A program made the translations under genes and the position numbers. The notes beneath the pieces were generated by a model. That model did not search any database, had not been told where the DNA came from, and worked only from the letters and a program-made list of their open reading frames with translations. A stretch of 64,000 nt of DNA from Tillus elongatus (lineage: Eukaryota > Arthropoda > Insecta > Coleoptera > Cleridae): positions 54,387,366-54,451,365 of the forward strand of contig OZ023262.1 of the NCBI GenBank assembly GCA_964006375.1, written 5' to 3'. This document shows, piece after piece, positions 8,161 through 18,049 of the stretch; the stretch's first letter is position 1; the number at the start of each line of letters is the position of its first letter.

Positions 8161-8982
8161 ATGTTGGTGTCACAGGGTGAAGGTCTTGTAAACACAGCCA
8201 TTAACAAGCTACCTGTTGAGCTGCACGTTCCTGGTTATCAATTTTGTGGCCCGGGTACTAAACTTAAAGAACGTCTTGCTAGAGGTGATCAAGGTATCAA
8301 TCCTTTAGATCGTGCTTGTCGAGACCACGACATCGCTTACTCTCAATCAAAAGAGTTAAGTGATAGGCATCGAGCCGACGAAGTGTTGGAGAATCGGGCT
8401 TGGGAGAGAGTCAAGTCAAAGGACGCAAGTTTTGGCGAAAAGTTAGCTGCTTGGGGTGTTACAAACACTATGAAAGTTAAAAGAAAGCTTGGTATGGGTC
8501 TTGATGTAATCAACTCAAAACCGAGGAAAAAAGTTCCCTTTAAAAACATTCTTAGTCTGATTGGAGAAGTTATAAAAGACAGAAATCTTATTCCATCAGA
8601 GAATGCCGTGTTTGATATCGCTCACGCAATTGTTAAACAGATTGGTGGGCGTAAGAATGTGCTGAAACCGCGAGTTATTCCAATACCTAAAAGCGGAGGC
8701 TTCCTTCCACTACTACCTTTAATTTTTGGTGGCCTGTCAGCGCTAGGTGCTCTGGGTGGCGGTGCTGCAGGCATTGCTAAAGCAGTTAACGATGCCAAAT
8801 CAGCCAAACAAAAACTAGAAGAAGAAGAACGGCATAACAAAACGATGGAGGCTATTGCTATGGGTAAGAGAGGTAATGGTTTGAAATTAAAACCAAAGTA
8901 TAAGAGACTCGGTAAAGGATTATATCTGAAGAAGCAGCGTAGCGGTTATGGGTTGTATTTGCAGAAACCAAAAAACGAGTAA
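8161..8982 (+). CDS. Minor capsid protein with phospholipase A2-like domain
   Basis: A 273-residue protein. Residues about 25-63 form a PLA2-like unit: a calcium-loop-like CGPGT, then DRACRDHDIAY with the His-Asp pair expected at the active site. This is the type of domain found in parvovirus VP1 and some Polinton proteins, used to breach endosomal membranes. A hydrophobic Gly/Ala/Leu segment lies near 177-205 (LPLLPLIFGGLSALGALG), resembling adenovirus-type minor core/capsid peptides. A charged helix follows, and the tail has repeated G-x-GLYLKK/LQKP motifs. The combination suggests a membrane-active virion component. Enzymatic activity is inferred, not shown. Confidence 0.75.
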   Translation: MLVSQGEGLVNTAINKLPVELHVPGYQFCGPGTKLKERLARGDQGINPLDRACRDHDIAYSQSKELSDRHRADEVLENRAWERVKSKDASFGEKLAAWGVTNTMKVKRKLGMGLDVINSKPRKKVPFKNILSLIGEVIKDRNLIPSENAVFDIAHAIVKQIGGRKNVLKPRVIPIPKSGGFLPLLPLIFGGLSALGALGGGAAGIAKAVNDAKSAKQKLEEEERHNKTMEAIAMGKRGNGLKLKPKYKRLGKGLYLKKQRSGYGLYLQKPKNE

Positions 8983-9350
8983 GATGTTTACCAGCAAGAC
9001 CTCTAACAAATGAAGACCTTGTGAAATTTGCTGGTAAAACGAAAATTCCATATTTTAGAGGTGTATACATGCGAGATACTTTGCCATCGAATGGGCCACG
9101 CAAGAATGAATCACTTATCATGAATTTGCAAACAAACAAGGAACCTGGCAGTCATTGGGTTGCAGTTAAGAAACGTGGTGACACAGCCGTGTACTTTGAC
9201 TCATATGGAAACTTGAAGCCACCAGTTGAGCTGCAGCGTTACCTTAAAGACTCTACTCTAATGTACAATCATGATGTGTATCAGAAATATAATACTTATA
9301 ATTGTGGTCATTTATGTTTAAAATTTTTAAATAAAAGCCTTAAACGGTAG
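8943..9350 (+). CDS. Adenain-type cysteine protease with no in-frame ATG start
   Basis: The frame is open from 8943 (TAG at 8940) to 9350. Protease homology begins near 8994 (ARPLTNEDLVKFAG) and includes YFRGVYMRDTLP. Expected catalytic residues are visible: His in GSHWVAVK, Asp in VYFDSYGN, Gln in QKYNTYNCG and Cys in the same motif. Such proteases mature the capsid proteins of adenoviruses and Polintons. There is no ATG before the conserved N-terminus. The nearest ATG (8984) is in another frame and stops at 9011, so a one- or two-base loss near 8985-8995, or a non-AUG start (GTG 9021 is too far in), must be invoked. It is probably a broken gene. Confidence 0.85.
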   Translation, partial: RLWVVFAETKKRVRCLPARPLTNEDLVKFAGKTKIPYFRGVYMRDTLPSNGPRKNESLIMNLQTNKEPGSHWVAVKKRGDTAVYFDSYGNLKPPVELQRYLKDSTLMYNHDVYQKYNTYNCGHLCLKFLNKSLKR

Positions 9351-9366
9351 TATCTGTGTTTCAGTC

Positions 9367-10083
9367 ATGTCGCAAACCTTCACGTTGAAAGATCGCAGTT
9401 GTCATCTGTCAACAGACTACGATCCTCCAATTGAATTGGATCCAGGTGGTAGTTATGCAGTTGCTTTGATAGGTTTTCACACATACAACAACATACCTAA
9501 CATATATAAAGGTAAAAATAAATTTTATGTAAAAGAAGGAGCTGCTTGGAGAATCATCACGATACCTACTGGTGCATATGAAATAACACATTTGGAAAAC
9601 TTGCTTCAAAATGAACTTGTTGGTGCTACAGCAACACGTGAACAAAAGCAGCTAGCTTTGATTCTAAGACCTAATCCCAACACCATTAGATGTGAAATAA
9701 AGTGTTTCACAAGTATCAGTTTTGAATCTGATGATTCGATTGGGCGAATGCTGGGATTTTCAAAGCAAGTTCTTCAACCAGGTGTCTTCCATGAATCTGA
9801 TTTACCTGTTGAAATAGTGGATGTTAAACAGATTCGTATAGAAACTAATATTGTGTCTGGTTCTTACTATAATGGAAAACCTTCACATACGTTATATGAG
9901 TTTGCACCGATGGTCGATCCTGGTTATGCAATCGATATAGAACCTAAGAATCTAATTTATTTACCAGTAAACAAACGAGAGATTTCAAATATAAGCATCG
10001 ACATCGTGGATCAAGATTCAGTTCCTGTAAACTTTCAAGGTGAAGAGGTGTCTGTTCGCTTAGAGCTTAAAAAGATTGCCTAG
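9367..10083 (+). CDS. Penton-like minor capsid protein
   Basis: A 238-residue frame from ATG 9367, 17 bp after the protease stop. It is beta-rich with no helices or membrane segment apparent. The start (TFTLKDRSCHLSTDYDPPIELDPGGSYAVALIGF) and the C-terminus, rich in alternating hydrophobic/polar residues, match single jelly-roll penton proteins of Polintons by length, order and pattern. It lies directly before the major capsid gene as usual. Confidence 0.8.
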   Translation: MSQTFTLKDRSCHLSTDYDPPIELDPGGSYAVALIGFHTYNNIPNIYKGKNKFYVKEGAAWRIITIPTGAYEITHLENLLQNELVGATATREQKQLALILRPNPNTIRCEIKCFTSISFESDDSIGRMLGFSKQVLQPGVFHESDLPVEIVDVKQIRIETNIVSGSYYNGKPSHTLYEFAPMVDPGYAIDIEPKNLIYLPVNKREISNISIDIVDQDSVPVNFQGEEVSVRLELKKIA

Positions 10084-10084
10084 A

Positions 10085-10246
10085 ATGCTAGTCTTTAAAG
10101 ATATAAAAGCAAGCGAATCTACCAAAACAAATTTAGTACAATCAGCTCCTTTGAAGCATACACTTCGTTCCGATAATATTGAATTCCTTAAAAGTCTTGG
10201 TTATCATGTCATCAAAACTAGAAATATTCAAAGACCCCAAGTTTGA
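10085..10246 (+). CDS. Small Polinton ORF upstream of the capsid gene, 53 codons
   Basis: ATG 10085 follows the penton stop by one base and the frame runs 53 codons to TGA 10244-10246, overlapping the start of the capsid gene. Its C-terminal half contains LRSDNIEFLKSLGYHV, resembling the short proteins ending in an FLKSLG-type motif that precede capsid genes in other Polinton-like elements. Function is unknown. The length and overlap favour a real gene, but the evidence is thin. Confidence 0.5.
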   Translation: MLVFKDIKASESTKTNLVQSAPLKHTLRSDNIEFLKSLGYHVIKTRNIQRPQV

Positions 10247-11411
10247 CGACTCCATTGATCGAGAAGAACTTAGGTCTTACTATTCATCAACTAAATCGTT
10301 TGGTAACAGCGATGAAGTTGAAATAAACATCAATCAGCAAGATGCATTCGTATGTCTAGCAGAGTCAGCTCTAATAATCGAAGGTGCTCTGGAACCTCTA
10401 GCAGTACAAAATGCTACTGGCGTCTGCCACATGTCAAATAACGGAGGAGTAGCTCTGTTTGAATCAATGATCTATGAATTAAATAACAAGGAAGTGGAGC
10501 GAGTACGAGATCCATACACCACAACAAACATCAAAACTCTGCTTTCGTTTAGTAAGAATGAAGCAAAATCTCTTAGCAATGCTGGGTTAAATGTATCATC
10601 AGATCATATCACCTTAAACGATAACAAGTTTCACTTGCTCCTACCTCTTTGGTTCCTCTTCAGTTTCTTTCATCACTTTAAAGGAGTTCTCTGTGGCAAA
10701 CATACTTTCCGATTTACAAGAGCTCGAAATGATTCAAACTGCTATTACAGCACAGGTACAGCAAGATCTAAGATAACTGTAACCAACATGTTTTTAAAAG
10801 CAAAACATGTATTTCCAAACGATCAAATGAAGCTGGAACTGATGGATAAAATAGCAAAAGACACATCTATATTTCTCGCATATCGGAAATGGGATATATA
10901 TGAGCTACCATCACTCAGAGATATAAACAGAGATGTGTGGGCTGTTAAAACTGCAACCAACTTGGAAAGACCTAGATATGTGATTATAGCGTTTCAAACA
11001 GATCGGAAAGATAACATAAGCAAAAAAGGTGACTTCTTCGATAACATAGGTATGGTAGATCTACGAGTGTTCCTAAATTCAGAATGCTACCCTTATGAAG
11101 CTATGAATATGGATTTCGAAAGATCAAAATATGTTGAAGCCTACCAGATGTATACAGATTTTCAAAAAAGTTTTTACTATAAAAACATGTCGGAGCCTCT
11201 TTTAAATTATGATGAGTTTAAAGATCGAGCTCTATTTGTAATCGATTGCCAACATCAGAATGAATCAATCAAGTCTTCAACAGTCGACATCAAAGTGGAG
11301 TTTATGAGTAAAGACAATTTTGCTCCGAGAACTAGGGCCTACTGTTTAATTATTCATGATTGTGTATTTGAATATAAACCTCTAACTGGTATTGTAAGAG
11401 CCATTATGTAA
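10206..11411 (+). CDS. Major capsid protein, double jelly-roll type
   Basis: ATG 10206 (MSSKLEIFKDP) gives 401 residues; the upstream TTG-initiated extension overlaps the small ORF and is unlikely. The length, a beta-rich sequence, the AFVCLAESALIIEG and GGVALFESMIYELN segments and the position after the penton gene fit the Polinton major capsid protein. The hydrophobic stretch LLPLWFLFSFFHHF (about residues 145-158) is part of the conserved fold rather than a membrane anchor. The frame is intact. Confidence 0.85.
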   Translation: MSSKLEIFKDPKFDDSIDREELRSYYSSTKSFGNSDEVEININQQDAFVCLAESALIIEGALEPLAVQNATGVCHMSNNGGVALFESMIYELNNKEVERVRDPYTTTNIKTLLSFSKNEAKSLSNAGLNVSSDHITLNDNKFHLLLPLWFLFSFFHHFKGVLCGKHTFRFTRARNDSNCYYSTGTARSKITVTNMFLKAKHVFPNDQMKLELMDKIAKDTSIFLAYRKWDIYELPSLRDINRDVWAVKTATNLERPRYVIIAFQTDRKDNISKKGDFFDNIGMVDLRVFLNSECYPYEAMNMDFERSKYVEAYQMYTDFQKSFYYKNMSEPLLNYDEFKDRALFVIDCQHQNESIKSSTVDIKVEFMSKDNFAPRTRAYCLIIHDCVFEYKPLTGIVRAIM

Positions 11412-11439
11412 TATTTTGTATGTAAATATTATTACTCCT

Positions 11440-11445
11440 AATAAA
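11440..11445 (+). terminator. Polyadenylation signal of the capsid transcript
   Basis: AATAAA 29 bp after the capsid stop codon, in AT-rich sequence. Confidence 0.6.
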
Positions 11446-11449
11446 TTAA

Positions 11450-12280
11450 TTGTATTACAATCGAGTGTTTTATTTCTAACCTTAAACCGTTGTCTAAGAA
11501 ACAAATTTGGTGGGTTTACGATATAAAAAACATATATTTCAATTTTATAATAAAATAATTTACACCAAATAACTTATATAAAAATTCGCTACCGATTCTC
11601 TATTTAAACTAAAGCCGTCATATGATCTGGGCGTTCACCTATCATCTCAGCCGGAAGCCAACGATAATGAAACGGTTCCTCAGCTGGTGTACTATTTACA
11701 CGATTGAAATAAAAACATAACGTTTTGTTTGTATGTGATTTAATTCGATCGAGTTAATTTTTTAATTGTCATGACCGCACTAAAATCATAACGTTTTATT
11801 TCGCTTTATTTAATTCGATCGATTTACTTTTCATCCTACATACGACGTTATTTATATTAATTCTAATGAGATAATTTTAAATTGATTTGATTTTAATAAC
11901 CAGGTTAGTCTTTGGCATGTGGTTTATTACTAATAATTACACATGTTATTTTAAATGGCGGTTCCTCGTTTGCATAATACAGGTTAGTTGGCTTTTGATT
12001 ACGTCATCTCAGGTTAGTTCGCTACTTGTAATTTCTCGCTTATCAACCTCACTCTCATTTGTCGGCTCTAAAGGTTGGAGTGACGTAACTTTAAATAATA
12101 GAGTCTTCAACCATCTTTAAAAGCGAAAGGTCTTATTTTGTGAATCATTCAATTGTCTAATAATAATAAAATATTTAAATATGTTACATGTATGGTTTGT
12201 TTTAATTAAAAGTCGTATATATATACAAATCTGAAACAATAAATTAACAAGTGCTTGATTAGCCGCGACGGTTAAGGTAG
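11450..12280. other. Polinton right flank, no gene seen
   Basis: AT-rich. A short direct repeat around TTTAATTCGATCGA occurs near 11740 and 11810, and AGGTTAGTT occurs three times (11902, 11980, 12011). The Polinton terminus may lie here; I could not locate it. Confidence 0.4.
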
Positions 12281-12284
12281 TCGT

Positions 12285-12365
12285 TCCTCAAGATCTATAA
12301 AGTTATAGGTTACCTCATAACTTTGGCGGGGTATCGGCAAGGGGGGGACTCTGACGTCATCTTTT
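12285..12365 (-). repeat. AGGTAACCTATA / GACGTCA interspersed repeat
   Basis: The reverse complement resembles 23990-24070 and 52545-52610: the same AGATCTATAAAGTTATAGG...GACGTCATC arrangement. It lies just upstream of the THAP gene, so the gene's promoter region includes repeat-derived sequence. Confidence 0.6.
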
Positions 12366-12844
12366 TATTTGACAGGATTTTGTGTATGTTGATTTCGGCT
12401 CCTCCTGTCTTTATTTAAGTGTTTTTGTGTGGTTTAGTTTATATATTTTCGTTCGAACATTGTTGTTAAAGTTTTGTGGACTATATTTTAAGAGTTTTGT
12501 TGATTTAGTATCTGGTTTGGTGTTCAGAAGACGTTAAAAAGGCTGTTCTACTTACCGTAAGTATTTTTGTGTTGTATGTGGTCTGACTGTTTTAAGCTTA
12601 GATATTATGTTATGTTCAATATAAACGTGTATTATTTGTTAGTTTTCTGCTTGCGCTATTATAGTATAATAATATTATAATAAAATTCAGAGGAATAATG
12701 TTGTTAATATTTCCGAAATTCCTTAATTATTCTGTTAGGTTATGTGTTCAGCTACTTCTCATTAATAATTGAAATATAATATTATCCCAGACATCTCAAA
12801 GAAAATTATAAGTGTAGATAAATAAATACATGTATATTTTTTAG

Positions 12845-13103
12845 ATGCCTGGGCTTATTTGTGCTGTGACTGCTTGCAAAAGCAAGAGTGAAAAGGCAAA
12901 AAAGACTGGAGACAAAATATCTTTTCATTCTTTTCCAACAAATAAAGCTCAGCAAAAAGTGTGGATTGCACGATGTCATAGAAAGGACAAGTTTGACATA
13001 GGTCACAAGAAGATATGTAGCAAACATTTTAATACTGATGATTATGAAGATGCTATACAGGCAAAAGTATTGGGTGTTCCACCAAAAAGGCTAAAGAAGA
13101 ATG
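12845..13103 (+). CDS. Exon 1: THAP domain
   Basis: ATG 12845; the C2CH layout is CAVTAC ... KICSKHF, with W in KVWIARC and PP in VPPKRL. The frame continues unspliced to 13243, but the GTAATA donor at 13104 and the phase match to exon 2 favour splicing. A 5' UTR donor-like GTAAGT occurs near 12558. Confidence 0.85.
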
Positions 13104-13339
13104 GTAATATCATTTTATTAGTGATTTTTTATTATTTTGTTTTAAATATTCTTTATTTACGAACTCAAAACAGTATATTTGCACTGGTAACAAGTTCTAC
13201 AATTAATGATGTAAAAATACATATGATTTTGAAGTTAACTTAAATTATATTGCTTATGTCAAGTACTTTAGAAACTATATAGGTATGCACTGTATGTATA
13301 CCTGGAAACTGTTTTGTCCATATAATAAATGCCTTTTAG

Positions 13340-13810
13340 GTGCACTGTAACAGGCCTCCCACTCGTCTGAAAAAACGGGAAGTCAGGGAATTTGTAGAAG
13401 AAAAAATGTTGCCAGGGAAATCAGGGAAAAATTTGGAATAACTGGGCAAATTGACTAAAAGTCAGGGAATTTTCGTCCCTGTCAGGGAATAATAATTTGT
13501 TTCCGTTTTATGATATATAAATGAAACAATATGTTTACTTTTTGTGCACTTATGGACCTTTCATTTAATGATTCCTTTTTCCATAAAACAACCACAATAA
13601 TTGTTTTTTTAATCTGGGTTCATTGGTCGCATTGTTTTTAAAATGGGGAAATGTGTTTTCCGCCATGACACGAAGAAGTACTGTAATATGTAGTAGTGTG
13701 TTACACATGTTGGGGGTGAATTGTAGAAGATTAAAGTCAGGGAAATAGATTTTGGCATGTCAGGGAAATCAGGGACATTAATATGCTGTTTTTAGTGGGA
13801 ACCCTGTGTA
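13340..13810. repeat. GTCAGGGAA-containing interspersed sequence in intron 1
   Basis: AGTCAGGGAA or GTCAGGGAAA occurs about seven times between 13380 and 13770. It shows no coding potential. Likely a mobile-element remnant within the intron. Confidence 0.5.
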
Positions 13811-13993
13811 AATCTTTGCATCCGATGTTAGATTATTGAAGCTATTCTTAATTTTTTTTTAAATCCGCCTGATATATGCTCTTTTGGATTATTATTTTTT
13901 TATTTAACATAACTTATCTTTTTCTTTCATTAATAAGATAATTTTACTACCTATTGATTCAATATTTTTTTTATTCACAACTTTCAGTTCTGA

Positions 13994-14113
13994 TTAATCC
14001 TTTTAGTGAATTTTCTTTTTAAAAATCCACTAATGTGGAGCTTGTGACTTGAATTTTGGAAAATTGCTTCAACAAGTGCAAACTAGACACCCTAGAACAC
14101 ATATGCGGGGTCA

Positions 14114-14174
<61 letters not shown>

Positions 14175-14260
14175 CAAACTTATCCAAGCTACTTGCAAAA
14201 GGAAGGTACTCACCTAATTTGCTCAAAATCGACCCATTATTTTTTGAGTTATCCGTGTGT

Positions 14261-14305
<45 letters not shown>

Positions 14306-15397
14306 TATATGTACCACACCAAAAAAATAATTTGCCGATTTTGATCAAATTTGGTGATTAACTTCTTTTTGCAAGTAGCTTGGATAAGTTTGTTAGCTAG
14401 GAAAATGAGCCCATTTTTTCCCGGAAAATTTTGTATTTTCTTTTGGAAATGTTTAAATACCCGGAAGTAGCAAAGTTATGGCAACCAAATTTGGTACGTG
14501 GGTTTATATCAAAAAGTAAACTATGTACCAAAATTTATATCTGTGACTTAAAAGACAAAAAATTGAATGTAGGCACCAAAAAAAAATTGGGATTTCTCTC
14601 TTAAAACGTCTAAGTGGCGATTTGAAGCCACAAAATTGGTAACTTTTAGGCAATGAACTCAAAACGGATACAGGTTACGTAGAAAAGGTGTAGTAAGAAG
14701 AGTGTTTCACAAACACTTATGTTCCACCATCAACCGTCATTGTCTTTCATTTTACTAAAATATTTCATTTCACATAGACCCTTCTCTGATGCTTTGGCAG
14801 TAGTTTTAGCTATAGAGTTTATCGTTTAAAGGTCTCTAATTCGAATAACGAATGTTCGTAAAAAATCAGTAAAGCTCGATATATCCGTCTATTAAGATAC
14901 GAGAAAAAATTGTATACTTGGGTGTCTTCAGCTGCATCTTATAAAATTATTTCTACAATCACAGGCTGGCCCATAAGTCGTTGGTGATACATTTTTTTTT
15001 TATCGAACATGCCTTGTATTATTGCTTTTTGCATTTTCCATATACAGTGTATGTTTGTAAGAAAATAAGTTAGGCATGCAGCAAGTGCATTATGGTAACG
15101 CTTTTTTCATTAAATGCATCAAATTTGAATAGTTCAATTTGCTATTGACCTATAAGATGTGTTGGCCAGGAAACCAATTTTTTCGGGAACATTTAAAGTT
15201 CATTTTCGGAAAATGTTTGTACAGTTTCAAACAATAAAGTATAAAATATAGTACGCTGTTTCTACTACCTATATAGGTTATACTGATAACCAAATTTGAT
15301 GCCTGCTTTCTTAAAAAATACATCTTTGCTATTAAAAACATTTAAATGAAAATTCACTACCTTAATCCACTTGTTGCGTCCAGGTTTTTTACAGTAT
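13994..15397. repeat. HINE-like composite repeat in intron 1
   Basis: Starts with the hairpin CTTTTAGTGAATTTTC and closes (reverse) with CACTACCTTAATCCACTTG. Two TA runs at 14118-14173 and 14272-14302 are flanked by inverted copies of a TTGCAAGTAGCTTGGATAAG block (14176-14260 and 14311-14400), so two elements are arranged head to head. A second family end lies near 15080. Confidence 0.7.
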
Positions 15398-16397
15398 TTT
15401 AACTTGCGATAAGTCGTGCTTAAAAAAATATCCTTGCATGATTGGCAACTTAAAATTTGCAATGAACTTTAGCTACCTAGTTCTTCTACATTTCTAACAG
15501 AAAAAAATCTGTTTCCTCTAACACCATCTCCTTTTTTTTTACATTTTCCATTCATACAATATGCATGCTTTTAGCTGTGATTCTTCTAAAACACCCTACT
15601 TTTGTTGAAAATATCTTGATTAAATTTGATGAGTTCATCATTTATATAAATAAATCTATTTTCCCCCGATAAAATTTACAATCGTTGGTATGGATGCTTG
15701 TAGTTTTCTTTGTCTGAACTTAATTTTTTGGTATTATTTAATGAGCTACACTTTAACGACAATTGGTTCACTTATATTACCTGCTTTTATTCTATAGCAG
15801 CTTGTTATTTCATTTTATTTCATGTCCAAATTTATTGCAGTAAAGAACTGCCCAACTGTTTCCCTTATAGTTCCTATTTGCGGTGGTATCGCCGAAATCA
15901 CAATATTTTTTGCCATCTCACACTGCTCTAGGTGATTGATTCTGGTCTCCAATTTTTCCCCTCTTATTTGCAGTTATTACTCATCTTCACTAGTTCTTTA
16001 TTTGTTTTTACTAGTTCGGCATAATGTTGACGTTGCTCTTCAAAATGATGGGACATGCCTGAGTTGAGGGTCTTGCGCTCAACAATTTTGGAGCACCTCA
16101 AGTTCCTTTCTGATTATCTGCTGTATGTCATTTCCACTTAGTTTGCTCATCTTTGCAACTGTATTACCTCTCTTTTACATCAAGGCAACAAACTTTTATT
16201 TTCTTTGCTTAAAACTTTAGTTTGCAAACCACAACTTCTGTGAAAAGGTGAATCAGAAATATTTCACTTGTAATTGTCTACTACTTTTTTTACAGTATTT
16301 ACAGATATGTTTTATGTATTTGTAATAGTTAACCTAATTTTTCTGAGGATGAGTTTGCTTAGCACATCAGTTTCCTAAAATTTATATTAATTTTCAG

Positions 16398-17988
16398 CTG
16401 TTCCACATTTGAACTTATTGTCACGAGAAAATTCTAAGGCAAGTGAAAGAGAAAAAAGAACCCAAAAGAAAGAGAGAAATGAACTTGTTCAAAATATTTA
16501 AAAAAAAACACGTAATGTTACTGGTTTTGAATTCACATCAGCACAAAACATTGATGACCTGCCTGGCACCAGTGTAGAAAGTGATTATGAGAAACTAAAA
16601 CGATCCTATGATGTCCTTCTAGCTGAAAATAATCAAGCAAAAGACCAAATTCAAAAATATAAGGAAGAACTTGCAGATATTAACTTAAGGAATGCAAATC
16701 TACAAAAAGAAAATGACTATTTACAAAAGAATGTAGGCACACATGTTAAAGAAGTTCTTTCTCATTTTTTAAGTGAAAACCAAATTGATGTCCTATTAAA
16801 GAGAAAAACAAAAGCAAGATGGAATGAGGAAGAAATTGCCAAAGCTTTTACATTGAGATATTTTGGAAAACGGGCATACATATATGTAAGGCAAACACTG
16901 AAATATCCATTACCAGGTATTTCTACCTTACAAAGATGGGCCAGCACTATTGACTTAAGAAATGGTTTACTAAGTGACATTTTAAGAATTATGGATATTT
17001 GTGGACAAACAAAAACAAACATGCAAAGAATGACAGTCCTCTCATATGACGAGATTAAAATATCATCACCCAAAGAGATTAAAATATCTTCCATGTATGA
17101 ATATGATCAACAAAGAGATGACATCATTGGAGAACATAAATACATGCAAGTAATCATGGCAAGGGGGTTAATTGATCCATGGAAACAACCAATTTATGTT
17201 GATTTCGATAAGAAAATGACAAAGGCCCTATTGGATGAAATTCTAAATGAATTGAACAGAATCAAATATAATGTTGTTGCTTGTGTATCTGACTGTGGTG
17301 GAGGAAACATGGGTTTGTGGAAGGAATTGGACATCAGTATCCATAAAACGTTTTATATACACCCTAAGTCGGGAGAAAATATTTTTTTTTTGCTGATGTC
17401 CCACATCTTTTAAAGTTGATAAGGAATTGGCTTGTTGACAGTGGATTTCGATTGGATGATGGAACTATCATATCAAAAGATCCCATCGAAGCTTTAATAC
17501 AATCCTCTAATTCTGAGATTAGTTCTTGTCATAAGCTTTCAATGCAACACCTGACTTGTGAAATAGCACAACGACAGAATGTGTCAAAGGCTGCCCAAAT
17601 ATTTTCAAACACCACAGCTACTGCATTAAAACGATATCTTCCTGGAGATGATAAAAAAAGTGCAGAAAATGTATCAGATTTTGTGGAACTTATTGCTATT
17701 TGGTTTGATATTTTTAATTCATATGTTCCAAATGCATCTGTCCCTACACAAAGTTCATATGGATCAACTCGACTTGAAGAACAAAACAACATTCTGAATA
17801 AAGTAAAAAGCACTTTTATCACAATGCGTTGCTGCAACAAAAATGTTTTGCAAATTTTTCAAAAGGGTGTATATATCTCTACCTCATCTCTGCAAAGCCT
17901 TTATCAAGACTTAACAACAAAATATGGAATTTCATATATATTGACACATAGATTAAACCAGGACTGCTTAGAAAACTTCTTTTGTCAG
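16398..17988 (+). pseudogene. Exon 2: coiled coil and RNase H-like transposase core
   Basis: The acceptor TTTTCAG ends at 16397. The reading is open except for the TAA at 16499-16501 and one frame change at 17382-17391. The core shows LSYDEIKI and VSDCGGGN, where catalytic Asp residues are expected in P-element/THAP9 proteins. Downstream is DVPHLLKLIRNWLVD, the segment preceding the GTP-binding insertion of the family. Confidence 0.85.
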
Positions 17989-18049
17989 GTAAGTTTTGAA
18001 ATTAAAGTAAATATTAGATTGTTATTTTATAATGGTTATTTTGTTTCAG

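Larger units (their letters stand above)
2..11450. mobile_element. Polinton/Maverick virus-like DNA transposon, left part outside window
   Basis: The co-location of a chromodomain integrase, FtsK/HerA-type packaging ATPase, adenain-like protease, penton-like protein and double jelly-roll-type major capsid protein defines a Polinton/Maverick. Integrase to ATPase run on the minus strand and the capsid genes on the plus strand, diverging near 8.15 kb. No protein-primed DNA polymerase B is seen, so it lies left of the window or is lost. Terminal inverted repeats were not located. The right limit is set loosely at the polyadenylation signal after the capsid gene. The element is damaged: a module is duplicated, one gene has a nonsense change and the protease has no in-frame ATG. 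Confidence 0.9.
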
